Source of the DNA: Ananas comosus
Lineage: Eukaryota; Streptophyta; Magnoliopsida; Poales; Bromeliaceae
Direction of reading: 5' to 3'
NCBI RefSeq assembly: GCF_001540865.1
Contig: NC_033631.1
Span: forward strand, 7,791,050-7,855,049
Length of the DNA: 64,000 bases
Below, piece after piece: positions 1-11,253 of this stretch (position 1 is the first letter of the stretch; each line of letters begins with the position of its first letter). The translations under genes and the position numbers were made by a program. Under the pieces are notes generated by a model. That model saw only the letters and a list, made by a program, of their open reading frames with translations, was not told where the DNA came from and made no database searches.

Positions 1-960
1 AATATAATCCAGTGGAGAACAAAGAAAGAAAACAAAAAGAAAGAACTATAGGAAAATAAAAATTATTGTATAGATAGAAATAAAAAAAGTAATTTAATGC
101 AAGAATATAAGAGAGAAAAAAATTTGGAGGTGATTTCGTTAGGGTTGGTTTCGTTATTTGACGAATTAATGGGCTTTGGTTTCTTCTTTTCTGCATCAAA
201 ATCAAATTTCAAAAAAAATAACAATTAAAATAAAATAAAATTAGTAGAAAAAAAATAGAGGAAAAAATTATTTTTTAAATTCATTGAAATGTAAAATCTC
301 ACCTGAAAGAAGGCTTCGGATTCATAGCTCTTTGATTCATCGTCACATGCTTTTTCTCTGCACTAAATCAAATCAAAATTATAAAAATTAGTATTTAAAA
401 ATTAATAATAATAATAATTTGGAACCTATAAATATTATTTTAATGTTCAAAGATAATGCATCGAACAGCTGGCATACATAGTAAACAATCCCAATATCGC
501 AATATTCAAACAAATGATAGCTTTGCAGATCTTTTCCTAAATCCAAAAAATTGAATCTCATATAAAAAGGGTTTGATTAAAAAGAAAAAAAAATCATAGA
601 AAGATAAAAAAAAGGATTTTAGAATGTCGATAGTAAAGTAGTTGAATTGGACGTCAAAGGCGACAAAGGAGGAGGTTTGAGAGGAGGTAGGGAAGCAAGC
701 GCTGCAATCACAGCCCACGGAGAGGAGGCCATTGCGAGGGGCAACGTAGGAGTCATAGCGAAGTTTCTTGGCATAGCAACGAATGCTCTAGCAATCTATA
801 CCACATCTACTAAAAATTACACTATCACCAACTTCTCTGTTAATGGGGAGAGAGAGAGAGGATGTAGAAGAAGAAAAAAATGAAAAGTTTAAGGTAGAAA
901 TACACTATAATGCTATAAAGGTTTTGAAAAAAATATAATGCTATGTAGAAATCTGCATTT
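1..960. other. AT-rich intergenic DNA
   Basis: No gene is supported here. The sequence is A/T-rich with short homopolymers. A slightly more GC-rich patch at about 650-800 has short open frames on both strands, but I see no recognisable protein, splice structure or start context in them. Confidence 0.5.
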
Positions 961-969
961 TTAAATTCA

Positions 970-1270
970 GAGTGTACGTTTTCAAAAAATATGAAGGTTT
1001 TGAAAAAGTATGGAGGGTGGGGAGATGAGAGGGTGTACATTTTGAAAAGCATGAAGGGTGGGGAGATGAGAAAGTGTACGTTTTAAAAAGTATGAAGGGT
1101 GGAAAAATGAGAGAGTGTATGTTTTAAAAAATTGTGAAGGGTGGGAAAATGAGAGAGTGTATATTTTGGAAAAGTATGAAGAAAGGTGAAGATGTGTGCA
1201 TTTTGAAAAATATATGAGAGTATGTGAAGGGAGGTAAATGGGTGTACGTTTTGGAAGAGGTGAGGGCAAT
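970..1270. repeat. Degenerate minisatellite, period about 41 bp
   Basis: Seven imperfect units can be aligned on the core GTGTAYRTTTT followed by an A-run, ATGAAGGGTGG and AATGAGA. The cores start near 972, 1033, 1074, 1115, 1157, 1194 and 1242. The spacing of the middle units is 41-42 bp, and the outer units are more decayed. The array reads through as open frames on the minus strand (YTLSF/HPSYF-like peptide repeats), which I take as a by-product of the period and not as a gene. Confidence 0.75.
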
Positions 1271-1306
1271 TCAAGTTAAAGAGATATCGCCACGTGGCAC
1301 ATTTTA

Positions 1307-1881
1307 TTGGGGATTAATATGGATAGAGCCTTATGAGGCGAATCTAAAGAGATCAAGGGCGCGGAGTGTCATGGCAAAGTGAGGGTTGTGTAGACGGTCG
1401 AGAAACACGGTGTTGGTTTTCCTTGCCAGGAGCGATGGGACACGGGAGCCGTATGAGTTGGATGCGAAGCACGGAAGTGCGAAGCATGGGCATACGGGGT
1501 GTCACGCTAAGTCGCTGGCACTGGGAGACGGGCTAGTTTGTGGCGCACACTTGGGTGGCTTATCGGATGGATGCCGTTGGACCGAGCGAGCATGCCACAT
1601 ATGCGGTATGGCCGTGGGTGTTTCCAGGCACATGAGACGAGACAAAGAGGGACTTATACTCATGAGTGCTCTTCGTGACATGCAATGTTGCGAAGGCTGG
1701 ACCTTGACGCTAGAGGCGTGCGGATTAAGTCGCGGGAGCGAAACGCGTGGAAAGCGAGACCCTTGGCTAAACTCATATTGGATAAGTTGAGGGAGAACTT
1801 AGTGATTTCCTTGGGGCTAGCGGCGGAGGCAACAAGGCATTCGACACTCTCAAGGAGAGTTCGGTTGTTGGGGATTAATAT
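1307..1881. mobile_element. GC-rich insertion flanked by 14-bp direct repeats
   Basis: The 14-mer TTGGGGATTAATAT occurs at 1307-1320 and again at 1868-1881, bracketing about 547 bp that are much more GC-rich than either flank. This looks like a target-site duplication around an inserted segment, such as a retroposed or captured fragment. I see no terminal inverted repeats and no poly(A) tail. A 134-codon frame at 1386-1790 lies inside it, but its translation matches no family I know. The segment could also be an old LTR piece, so class and origin are open. Confidence 0.4.
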
Positions 1882-1884
1882 AAT

Positions 1885-2225
1885 AGAAAAAAAGTATGGA
1901 TATAGATTTTATGTTTAATATAAAATTTTTTTTATAAATAGTCCTATCGATTTTTATAATTATAAAAATAATTTTTGTAAAAAAATAATTATAAAAATAA
2001 ACCTCTAAATGTGGTGAATCATTCACCGCATTCATAACTCATTAGAAATAGAAAAAAAATAAAAGCGGTGAACCATTCACCGCTTTTATAATCTTAGTAA
2101 TATAGAAAGAAGTGAGAAAAAGAAAAAAAGCGGTGAATGGTTCACCGCTTTACCGCTTTAGGATCATGTTTATAAATAAAAATTTAACAGGTCTATATTT
2201 AGAATAAAATTTTAGGAGAAGACTA
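1885..2225 (+). repeat. MITE-like repeat with three GGTGAA/TTCACC palindromes
   Basis: An approximately 340-bp AT-rich repeat carries three near-perfect palindromes of the form GCGGTGAAYSRTTCACCGC at 2010-2030, 2065-2084 and 2129-2149. A second copy lies in inverted orientation at about 35880-38093, where a hAT element splits it. Both copies share the flanks TTTTTTATAAATAGTCCTAT and AAATTTTTATTTATAAA. The two ends are loosely inverted repeats of each other, so a short non-autonomous DNA transposon is the simplest reading. No superfamily is assigned. Confidence 0.65.
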
Positions 2226-2289
2226 TTGGACTAAAAAAACGCTTTAATATATCTATTTTGAACCCTAAATGGAACCCTAACCCTAACCT

Positions 2290-4444
2290 GAACCAAACCC
2301 GAGCCCACTCCACCGCACCCTTCCCCTGCGTCGACCTCACACGAGCGGCCCCACCCTCAACCCCTTCTCCCCCTCACCCCCTCACCCCCTCCTCTCCGAG
2401 CTCGAGCTCTCCCCCTCCCCTTCACGTCTACTCATTCCCTCCTCCCTCATCCTCCGCGTCCTCTCCAAGCTCCGATCCTATCCCCAAATCGCCCTCGCTA
2501 TCGCCCCCGACCTTCTCGGCCCCGCGAGGACGATCCTCGACCCGGCGATCCGATCCAAGCCCTCGGCGGTGCCGCTTCTCGATTCGGTGCACCGATCCAT
2601 TGGTAAGAGCTCTCAATATCAAATTCTACCATTTCTCTAATAACTATTTACATTCAAATCCATAGCTGTGTCCAATTCCTTTTACTCTAAAAATCTCCAT
2701 CAACGACGAGTCGTGGGGCTTCTCAGGTTTATTTGCAGGTTTTGGATCTTTTTAGCCAATAAATATTTAATATTTTTCGCTTTTTATGGTTGGGCATGTA
2801 AAGAAACTTCTTCGCCTAACCCTTTTCTTCTTGTATGTTGCAGCGATTTTCTTGATTTTAGTTAGCATTAATTTTAGTGTCCAAGGACTCCAAACACTCT
2901 ACCACAAATACAATGTGCATCATCACAAGGGCTTTCTCTGGTCTTTCTAGGTAAATTGATGAGTTATTTTGAGTTGATCATACCATATTGTATGATAATT
3001 ATGTTACAAAAATTTAAATTTTCTGCAAATTATACTAGTTCTCTGATTGCTCTGGTCCTTTTTAGTAAAAAAAAAAATTGTTCGTCTTGAACTTCCTCCA
3101 GCCAATTTTCATTTCTAAAAATAAAATTGAAATGCATTCTGGGAGATACATCAGAGGGGAAAGTATTTGATTTGTTGGGCCACAGACTCCACCATTAAAC
3201 TGTGAGTCTATCCTAGTTGTAAATTTGATTCAGTTTCATATTTAATATATGCATGCAATTAGTTTATGTATTTATCCTCAGTGTAGCTCCAAGTCTTTTT
3301 TACCAGTCATATATTTGTGCTTCATTTTCTATGTAGAAAAATCAAACCCAATCTCCTTAGAACCCTAACCTACTAAAAAACAGCAGAAGAGTCCAACCTG
3401 GTGTGCAGTGAGTTTAAAACGCACTTATCCCTCTCACCAGACATTCCCTTCCATAGTCAGAGCCCAAAAGCCTCTAAAATAAAGACAGTCTGAACTCTCT
3501 TTCAATTCTCAATAGGAGAAGCAGTAGTGTAACACTGCTGTAGAAAAAAGCAAGAAGTAGATAAGCTTTTGTTCTCATGCATGCTGTTTTACTTGTCCAA
3601 GTGCCTCTAGTTGTATTATGCTATTTTACTTCTTTTTTATGTTTATGCAGATTTCAAAGCACCTGGCGAGCCCAAATTTTTCGAGTCATTTGGTAATGCA
3701 TCAAACATCATCTCTACTCTTGATTTTCTGCTAGTATGAGCAACTTTTGAAATTTTCAACCTTTACATCACCTTGCAAATAGTTTGTATGAATAAGATAT
3801 AATACTTAACGAATGGTACGTCACCTCCGATGTTGTCATTTTATTTTACTATTGTTATAGTGCATGATGGTAATTAATTGCACTACATTGTTATTACTTG
3901 CAGAGCTAAAACAAGAGGAGGCAGAAGATGTTTCTTTCAAGCAGGCAGCTTTAATCTCTTCAAAAAAGCTTTTGTTGAATGCATCCTTGTTTTGCTTATT
4001 ATTTTGCACTTTGTGCTTTGCTCTACTTTGATCCTCTACTTTGGTCCTCACCTCTATTGTACAATTTTGCTAACTTTATCTAATCTTCTTTAGTCATTGC
4101 TGATATATTTCTGGAGAAGAGCTAAAAATCACGGTGTGGAAGAGGATATTACGGAAGAGAGGCTTCAATTTTGGATCGATCGCAGCACTCAAACAGCAAC
4201 TTCCCATGATGCTGTTGATGGTAATTTCTCCTCCTACTTTATGTTTTGCATTCTACAACAAGTCATTTTCACATCAGCACCTATTGTTCTGCTTTGGCAT
4301 ATTTTTTAATTTGGCTTTTGCTGAACATAGACAAGTTTCTATTTTTTTCACTTGAATCATAGTTATAGTAGAAACTCGAAAATTAATATATTGTATTGTA
4401 TAATTTCTCTTGCAGTGGAGATGATTAAATCTAAAGTCCAGTAG
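2290..4444 (+). pseudogene. Exon remnants of an unidentified plant gene
   Basis: Several exon-like blocks join in frame through good splice sites. Block 1 (about 2290-2604, donor GTAAGAGC) reads ...LILRVLSKLRSYP...LLDSVHRSI. Block 2 (3651-3692) continues DFKAPGEPKFFESF in matching phase. Block 3 (from 3904, donor not resolved) continues ELKQEEAEDVSFKQ. Block 4 (4094-4220) reads [14 protein letters not shown]...[11 protein letters not shown]...SHDAVD. Block 5 (4416-4444) ends after VEMIKSKVQ at a TAG. Block 1 has no in-frame ATG because the ATG at 2269 meets a stop three codons later. The HG-ED-EERLQFW stretch faintly recalls the C-terminal part of plant SCD2-type coiled-coil proteins, but I do not assign it. 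The missing start, the early stop and a hAT element downstream suggest a broken or partly assembled gene. Confidence 0.4.
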
Positions 4445-4669
4445 TTTGAGTTAGCTGTGGAATTGAGTTCAAAGGTTTTGATTGTTGAGTAAATAAAGGT
4501 ATAAAGATCCGCTTACTTATGTATCATTTTTTGATATAGATCCTGAATTTTTATTTATTTTCTCTCTCTCGGCTTTCACTTGTTTTGATTTGAGTTATTT
4601 TAGTCGGATTACTTGGTATCCAATTACATACAAAAATGATTTAAATTCAGAGATGCTATCTATTTTTCA

Positions 4670-5750
4670 CAAGGTTTAAAGTGCCGTGGCACGGGGGCGT
4701 GCCGTTATGTCTCTGGCACGGTACGGCACAGGCACGCTTGCGTGCCAACACGGGGCACGCTTGCGTGCCGATAGATACGCATGACCTCCTACTGGCACAC
4801 TTTGGCACGGACTTATTTCAGTTTTTTTAGTTCCAATAAACTCTTATAATGTTATTTTGAAAGATTTAAATAAATAATATGAATATTTATTATGTATACC
4901 TTACTATACTCATCAATTAACATGCATGTAAGCTTTTTGTAAGTAAAATACAACTATACTTGATGTAGAATAGAAATTAAAATACAATAATAAAATTCAC
5001 AAGTACAATAATTATTTAAATTTACATCTTTACATAGAGATGACTGCTTAATTCAATATAGATCGTCGCGCTTAATCATATGGCGTATTGTCATCTGCAG
5101 ATACAAGATTTATTTGACAATGTTGATATAAGTATTGCTGGTATTTGTGAGAAAGTCATATATTCTCAATATTACATCCATATTTTTTGTTCTTTTATTC
5201 TTTTTAAAAATATCTGATCAAAATTTGTTTAGGAATCGATTTTTGTTCCCTTGATTCACCGAAAGCTTCGCGATGCGACAATTTTGACAAAATATTTTGC
5301 GAAAAAAAAATGGATGTATGTGGTGGAAGTGGAGGGCTTGGGCCGACAGGTCCGAGCCCATAGCCCACCACTGACATCCGAGGGGGGTGCTGGGGAATTC
5401 GCCCCCCGCGGTATGGATCAGATTTGTCAATTAAAAATTTGCTCTTATATTGATAAATAAACAGTTAAAAAAAAGGCATCCGCTAAAAAGCAAAAAAAAA
5501 GTAAGATAACAAAGTGAAAAAAAAAAGACAATATAGGTGGCCCCGGGGGGGCTCGATACCCAGAGAACAAAAGAAAAAGAAAAAGCAAACTTTTCCCGTG
5601 CCATGTCCCCCCCAGAGCTTGGGGGGGGCACACGGCGCCGTGGGGGCGCGCACGGCGTGCTCTGTTTCNGGCACACGGGGGGGTTCGAGACCCCCCCTGT
5701 ACCGTGCCCTTTTCTTGGCCGGTGCGGCATGACCGATACTGTAATCCTTG
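4670..5750. mobile_element. Non-autonomous hAT element with 8-bp TSD
   Basis: The element begins CAAGGTTTAAAGTGCC and its other end reads CAAGGATTACAGTATC on the opposite strand, giving imperfect terminal inverted repeats. It is flanked by identical 8-bp repeats ATTTTTCA at 4662-4669 and 5751-5758, the duplication size expected for hAT. Subterminal GGCACG/CGTGCC motifs are dense at both ends. No transposase frame is visible in its 1,081 bp. It sits in a polypyrimidine tract. The right TSD is followed directly by G, so TTTTTCAG could still act as a splice acceptor for the short exon-like block up to the GTAACG donor near 5798. One N lies at 5669. Confidence 0.85.
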
Positions 5751-5889
5751 ATTTTTCAGCTGAAGGAACTGTAGCTAACATAGCTAGCAGACCATAGGTA
5801 ACGAAACCATTAATTTTAAAAGTGCCTCCAATTTGATTTGTTAAATAAATGTAAATTAAAATTCGTAAAAGTTGTGGATCAAGTATGTT

Positions 5890-6163
5890 AATATTAATTG
5901 TAATTGCCACTATAAGTTTTATTTAGCAATCATTTAGTATGTTTTTGGTGGTAATTATAATTAATTATAGTGGCATTTATAATAGTTGCTATTGGGCAGT
6001 ATTTAGTTGCATTTATTTAGACTTTAGCAAATGCCAGAGCAAACTTTTACCGACCCTACCACTAGTGGCAATTGTCATAATTGGCACGAAACTATTTAGC
6101 GGCAATAATAATTGCTGGGAATTTAAAAAATAATCGCCACTAAAACCCAAATTTGTTGTAGTG
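5890..6163. mobile_element. CACTA-type element fragment (one terminus)
   Basis: On the minus strand a terminus CACTACAACAAATTTGGG begins at 6163, the typical start of plant CACTA (En/Spm) elements. Subterminal copies of a TAGTGGCGATT/GGCAATT-like motif follow across about 270 bp. I could not find the matching second terminus upstream, so this is a truncated element or a one-ended remnant lying just upstream of the PPR gene. Confidence 0.5.
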
Positions 6164-6348
6164 TGTATAGTATGCTTGTTGTCCAGGTTTTTGTATTTTT
6201 GTTCTAACAGCATGCTTATTTCCCAATGTTTCTATCCTTCTTTTTCTGTGGTGTTTAATTCTTGCTATTTTGGTTGCAACCTTGCAGATTTAGATCATTT
6301 TATTTATATATCTGCTCCATATATCTGCTCCTATGCCTTTACCAAGGT

Positions 6349-7719
6349 ATGAGTTGCCGATTTTCTACCCGGCTAATGAATATCTGCATAGCTTCCTTTT
6401 GTAAGGCTAGGAAGTTGGTGCAGGCTGAGGCTGTGCTTGTCGACGGGATACGACTCGGTTGCCTTCCTGATGCTGTAACCTATAACACCTTGATCAACGC
6501 ATACTGCTGCTGTGTTGGGCTAGATGAAGGGTACTCAATTATCTACAGAATGAGAGAGGCGGGGGTGAACCCTGATGTTATTACATACAATTCACTGATC
6601 GCAGGGGCTGCTCAGCATTGCCAGCCCTTACGGTCGCTCGATCTTTTCGAGGAGATGTTGCAAGCTGGGATCACTCCTGATTCTTGGAGTTATAACATTT
6701 TGATGCATTGCCTATTCAAATCAGGTTATCCCGAGGATGCCTACAAGATTTTTCTTGATATGACCTCGAAAAACATCACCCCTTCTCCTACCACATATAA
6801 CACTTTGATCAACGGGTTGTGCAAGCATAGGAAGGAATCCAATGCTTTGAGACTCTTTAGGAACTTGCAAAGAATGAATTTCCCTATGGAGCTTGTGGCA
6901 TACAATACGATGATTGATGGGCTTTGCAAATCCGGCAAGTTAAATGATGCTAGAAAGATCCTTAAGGAGCTCGGAGAAACAAGCCTTGTACCCGATACCA
7001 TAACTTATACGACGGTTATGAAGTGTTGCTTTAGATATGGAAAGGTCGAACAAGGTCTTGAGATTTTTTCCTCAATGATAGACAACGGACACACTTCAGA
7101 TGTTTTTCCGTATTGTACAGTAATTAGTATGTTACTTAAGAAAGGTAGGATCAAAGAAGCTAGTACTTGTGCAGCATCAATGATAAAAAGTGGCATTCAG
7201 CTTGACAAAGCATGTTATAATACTCTAATCTATCTCCATTGCAAGGAGGGCAATTTGGACAGTGCGTTCCAGTTGTTGAGTGCTATGGAACAACGTGGCC
7301 TCGAGAGTGACGAATACACATTTTCTATACTGGTTGATGGCTTATGTAAGATAGGCTCCATTGATGCTGCTGAAAAGCTATTACATTTAATGGAGATGAG
7401 GGGTTTGGATTCCAATTTGGTAGCCTATAATTGCTTGATTGATGGGCTGTGTAAGTTTGGTGAGGTGGATATGGCCATCAAGCTACTTAATAGTATGAAG
7501 TGGAAGGATTCTTTTGCATACACATCATTAGTTCACGGTCTCTGCAAGGTGCGTAGGTTCCAAATGGCATCCAGATTCTTGCTAAATGGTTTAAAGGGAG
7601 GCACTAATGTGCTAACGTCTGCCCAACGTGCTGTTATTTCTGGTCTTCGCCGATTTGGGTTTAAAAGGGATGCAAGGAAACTCCGGTCCGCAATACATGT
7701 TGCTCGACTTTTGCAGTAG
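6349..7719 (+). CDS. P-class pentatricopeptide repeat protein (At5g46680-like)
   Basis: An uninterrupted 456-codon frame encodes about eleven tandem 35-residue PPR motifs. Each carries the [P/S]D-x-x-[T/A]YN-x-LI-x-GLCK signature, for example PDAVTYNTLINAYC, PDVITYNSLIAG, PDSWSYNILMHC and SNLVAYNCLIDGLCK. There are no E or DYW domains, so it is P-class. Such proteins bind organellar RNA through residues 5 and 35 of each motif and act in processing or stability. The start MSCRFSTRLMNIC and the overall length fit the Arabidopsis At5g46680 group. The frame stays open upstream to an ATG at 6262, and the chosen ATG overlaps a donor-like AAG|GTATGAGT, so a spliced 5' end is possible. I see no clear transit peptide. 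Intronless structure is usual for PPR genes. This is the only complete, undamaged host gene in the window. Confidence 0.9.
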   Translation: MSCRFSTRLMNICIASFCKARKLVQAEAVLVDGIRLGCLPDAVTYNTLINAYCCCVGLDEGYSIIYRMREAGVNPDVITYNSLIAGAAQHCQPLRSLDLFEEMLQAGITPDSWSYNILMHCLFKSGYPEDAYKIFLDMTSKNITPSPTTYNTLINGLCKHRKESNALRLFRNLQRMNFPMELVAYNTMIDGLCKSGKLNDARKILKELGETSLVPDTITYTTVMKCCFRYGKVEQGLEIFSSMIDNGHTSDVFPYCTVISMLLKKGRIKEASTCAASMIKSGIQLDKACYNTLIYLHCKEGNLDSAFQLLSAMEQRGLESDEYTFSILVDGLCKIGSIDAAEKLLHLMEMRGLDSNLVAYNCLIDGLCKFGEVDMAIKLLNSMKWKDSFAYTSLVHGLCKVRRFQMASRFLLNGLKGGTNVLTSAQRAVISGLRRFGFKRDARKLRSAIHVARLLQ

Positions 7720-9424
7720 TGTGCTAAGTATGAAATAGTATGACATGACAAGAGCATGTAATGTTGTATGTGACTCAGGAAGACTTGCCATGATTGGGGA
7801 ATAGTTTTGGGAAGAGAGAAACAAACTGCTTAATGATTTCTTTCAACTGCGGGACTCCTTGAAAGTTGAAACAAAAGTTGGCACGTGCAACGTGAGTGCC
7901 TTTAATGACTCTGTGAAAACCCTTTTTGGGATCATTCAAACTAACTTTTTGGCTACTATTCAGGCTTCTTTTTTTTTTTTTCAACGCCATGATCAATTTT
8001 CAAGATGCAACTCTACATTGTATGCTGAAAGCACTGCACTTTCTTTTAATGCGACAGTGCTAGCTTTTATCACTTCGGATATCCGTCTGCCCTTAAACTT
8101 GACTTGCAACTTACCCTGGAAAATGCTCTCACGCCGCTCTTCTTTATATATAGAACGTCAGTGTATGCAGCGAGAGGTGCCAAATCATGCCTGTTTGCCC
8201 ATTAAAGTTGCATTGCATGTGACCTGGGTTCAGAACATCGATCATGGGACTGTTTGGTTCATATGCTGTGAACCATGTAGAGCAACAAAAACTCCACAGA
8301 CTGCCCAATCGACAACGATGTACAATAAACCTCTGATTCTGGTCACTCTTTATAATATGTGAATTCAAAAGGATTGGAGCAAATGCTGTACACAGTGGAT
8401 GCCTGGTTATGAGCTATTTATTTATTTTCTAGTGAGCGAAGGGATGATCCTAAGAAGGCAAGTCATAATAAGAAGCTTCAGCTTGTGTAAAATGCCTAAT
8501 CTGCACTTTATTTATAACCTACACAGAAGAGACAAATTGGTATTATCAATTCCTTAGAGCTCGATATAGAGATTCATGGCATTCTTGCATCAGTTACTTT
8601 GGTGAGATGTGATGGGAAATTATATACTCCAGTATTCAGATCATCAGAGAGTCATGCTCATTTGAAATGGTTGCTATCTTCATTGTATTCTTGCATCTTT
8701 TGCTAAGGGAGCATTACAAAGAATCCAAGATTGCTATTTTCCTGCAAGAAGGGATCTATTAATCTATTTTTTCTTTTGATTCCTCGTTCTCCTAACGAGC
8801 AAGAAGCCATGAAAGTTCTCTGCTGTGGCGTTGTTTGCTAACCTCACTCATAAAATTGAATGTCAACTGTTCTTCGTCAATAAATTTTTAGTGTGTTTAG
8901 CTACAAATAGCATAAAGTCGAAACCTTCTGAGGCAATTGTGGAGGTAACATGCCCTGGAATATGTGTAAATTTTCCTTTTATTGGTATTTTAATAGGCCA
9001 TAAACACTTCATGGATTATTACTCAGCAGTTACTTATTGCACTTCATTGCATACTTCTAGTCTTCTTGTCTCAGAGAAGATAAATGGTTTGGGAAATTTT
9101 TGCTTCTTCATGAGATGAAACAAATATTATCATTAAATTGGCTTATCACTTTGTCATACATATATATACTTTAATTATTAGTTTTACAATCTTGCAATCA
9201 GATATATCAGTGTAGTAGTAAAACTGAAAATTTCTATCTTGGCCAGTACAGTCAGGTAGTAAAACTGATATTTTCTATACTGGCTAGTACATATACTTGA
9301 ATTCAAAATCTAAATTTAAATTTATATTTAAATTCAAAATATGAATTTAAGTTCAAATTTAGATCCTGTAATGTAATTCATTATTTATATACTAAATGTA
9401 GAGTAAGGAGTCTTTAAGCTTAGG
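7720..9424. other. 3' flank of the PPR gene and AT-rich intergenic DNA
   Basis: I see no further gene. A T13 run lies near 7968-7981. A two-copy imperfect repeat (period about 42 bp) with core GTAGTAAAACTGA is at about 9212-9295, followed by A/T-only sequence to 9370. The frames at 7859-8362 and 8825-9118 show no family features and are probably 3' UTR or chance. Confidence 0.5.
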
Positions 9425-9537
9425 GCCAGTTTGGATGCGCAGTAAAAAATATTCACGGAATTTATAAACTATGGTTTTGGTCTAGATAAAATAGAGAATT
9501 CTGCAACTCTAAAAAATTCCACGGATTCAATTTTTAA
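9425..9537. mobile_element. PIF/Harbinger-type terminus, truncated at an N
   Basis: The sequence GGCCAGTTTGGATGCGCAGTAAAAAATATTC and the following 80 bp closely match the left end of the element at 14855. That element has TTA duplications and GGGGCTGTTTGGAT ends. The match stops at the single N at 9538, so the rest of the element may have been lost at a contig join. Confidence 0.6.
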
Positions 9538-9899
9538 NGAATATGCTAAATGTAATGCATAATGAATTAAGTGCTAAAAGAATGCATGAGATGCTAAGTA
9601 TGGACTATTTTGGATAATGACTATATGTATGTTGGCATATCATGTGATGCTAGTGGTATATGTGCATAATGATATATTATGAATTTACATATTGTGGATT
9701 ATGTTAAATAGAAAAAAAAAAATATACTTGATGACATATTGCCATGCTGTGGAACATAGTGGACAATCTATATATATATTAGATCGAGTGGCATTAAACC
9801 TAGTATCTTGAACCTAGCAAACACTTGTGGTGATTGAGCATGTATATTCTGGTGTCATTCATGTATGTTAGGACCCTATTATTGTGTAAATGTGAGAGT

Positions 9900-11252
9900 T
9901 GGACTTGAACATTAGTAAACAAGGGTGACAGTGACAATAGAGACATGATTGGCATCAAGAAAGTGATTGTTAAACATAGTTTAACCATATTGACATTGGT
10001 CCAAGTTGACATAGAGAGTTGCATGATTAAATAGGTAGAGACCTATCATGACATTGGCATTGTGACGAGTGGCTATGAATCCTCAAATTGAGGATTGGAT
10101 CGATACTCACGTTACGTCTTGGCTTGAGGGAGGTAGCTTCCCCTCGGGCGGTGCGCCCCGGAGTTAGTCACCACTGAGCGTGGTAAAGTCCCCCCAGATG
10201 ACGGTCCCCAGGGAGGTTCGAGTCCCCCGTTATTAAGGGATTTTGGTGGTGAGTTATTGGGGTTAACATGGTTAACCGGTAAGATTGGGTCATAACCAAA
10301 TGAATGTACAACAAGTATGCATTATGAGTTATAGATTTGGTATCCTAGTCGAGAGGATTTAGGGCTGAGGTGTATGTGAGACGTCCATCGCCTCGAGCCT
10401 GGTTCTAGTGCGGTACTCCGCAGACGATTGACTGAAGACCGAGTCGGGTGGTTAGCCTTATAAAGGTAGATGAAACTTCATGATTAAAACGGTGATTGAC
10501 AAGAATCTAAGATAGAGAAAACCTTAGATATCGAATGATTGAGCTATGGTTAGCAGAATTGAAAGTAGTATCGAATGAACTACTAGTTGGTTGAATAGTT
10601 GCATTATTGCCTGATTTGCATATAGCATTGCATTATTGCATTCGTGAGGCAATGCATGGTTTTATTCGTTGCATAATCAAGATATATATTTATCTATTTA
10701 TTGAACTAACTTGCAGTTGCCTCCCTTGGACCTATTGGTCGAGCTCTTCCTTTGGGTGGCCGTACCCACTAGGAAACATGGAGTTGGTTCTCACCCCACG
10801 TGGTTTTGGGGTGTTTACAGGTTCGCACGTGAGCGGCGCTGCGGCGCGAGGCGAGGGCGTAGCATCATAGTTAGCGCCCTGCCACCGAGACCAGAGATAG
10901 CGGTACCCTGAGTCGGCTTTACTTAGGGATGTAAGGAAATGAAAGGAATAGGATTGTAATAATCATGTTAAATTGGATTGTATTTGGAAGTTAAATGTAA
11001 TAAGTATTTGGGATGTAAAATGTATGAATGTGAATGCATGTAATAACATAGGATGTGTTATGTTGTTTGATACCTTCCACTATGCAATCTTGATTGAAAT
11101 GTGTTCCTGGTTGGAACTTTGTACATTGTATTGATTGCTATGTCTTGAACGTACAGGGGAGACTCTGTCCGCCGTACAGGGGAAACCTTGTCCGTTCGGC
11201 GATCTGTTGGCGTGCCCGAAACCGACCAAATAGGCGGTCGCGGAGCGTGACA
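9900..11252 (+). mobile_element. Gypsy-type LTR (3' part), ending in GCGTGACA
   Basis: The block ends CGGAGCGTGACA at 11252, like the LTR ends of the other gypsy copies in this window (GGGCGTGACA near 20860; GGGGCGTGACA on the minus strand at 57602). It shares a conserved patch near 10720-10760 (TTGGACCTATTGGTCGAGCT) with the block ending at 20860. No internal coding region follows. Instead the sequence passes into the LTR of a different element, so this is a solo or truncated LTR. The left boundary is not resolved and I saw no TSD. Confidence 0.5.
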
Positions 11253-11253
11253 T

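Noticed and set aside
970..1270. Regularly spaced repeats considered as a CRISPR-like array
   Set aside because: Repeats and spacers are not distinct, the units drift continuously, and the source is a plant genome. It is a minisatellite.
1386..1790. 134-codon frame as a gene
   Set aside because: No motif, intron or start context supports it, and overlapping frames of similar length exist. It is kept only as content of a putative insertion.
2272..2290. CCCTAACCCTAACC resembles a telomere repeat
   Set aside because: There are only two or three units, the sequence is imperfect, and it lies in a 5'-leader-like context. It is more likely a telo-box of a plant promoter than interstitial telomere DNA.
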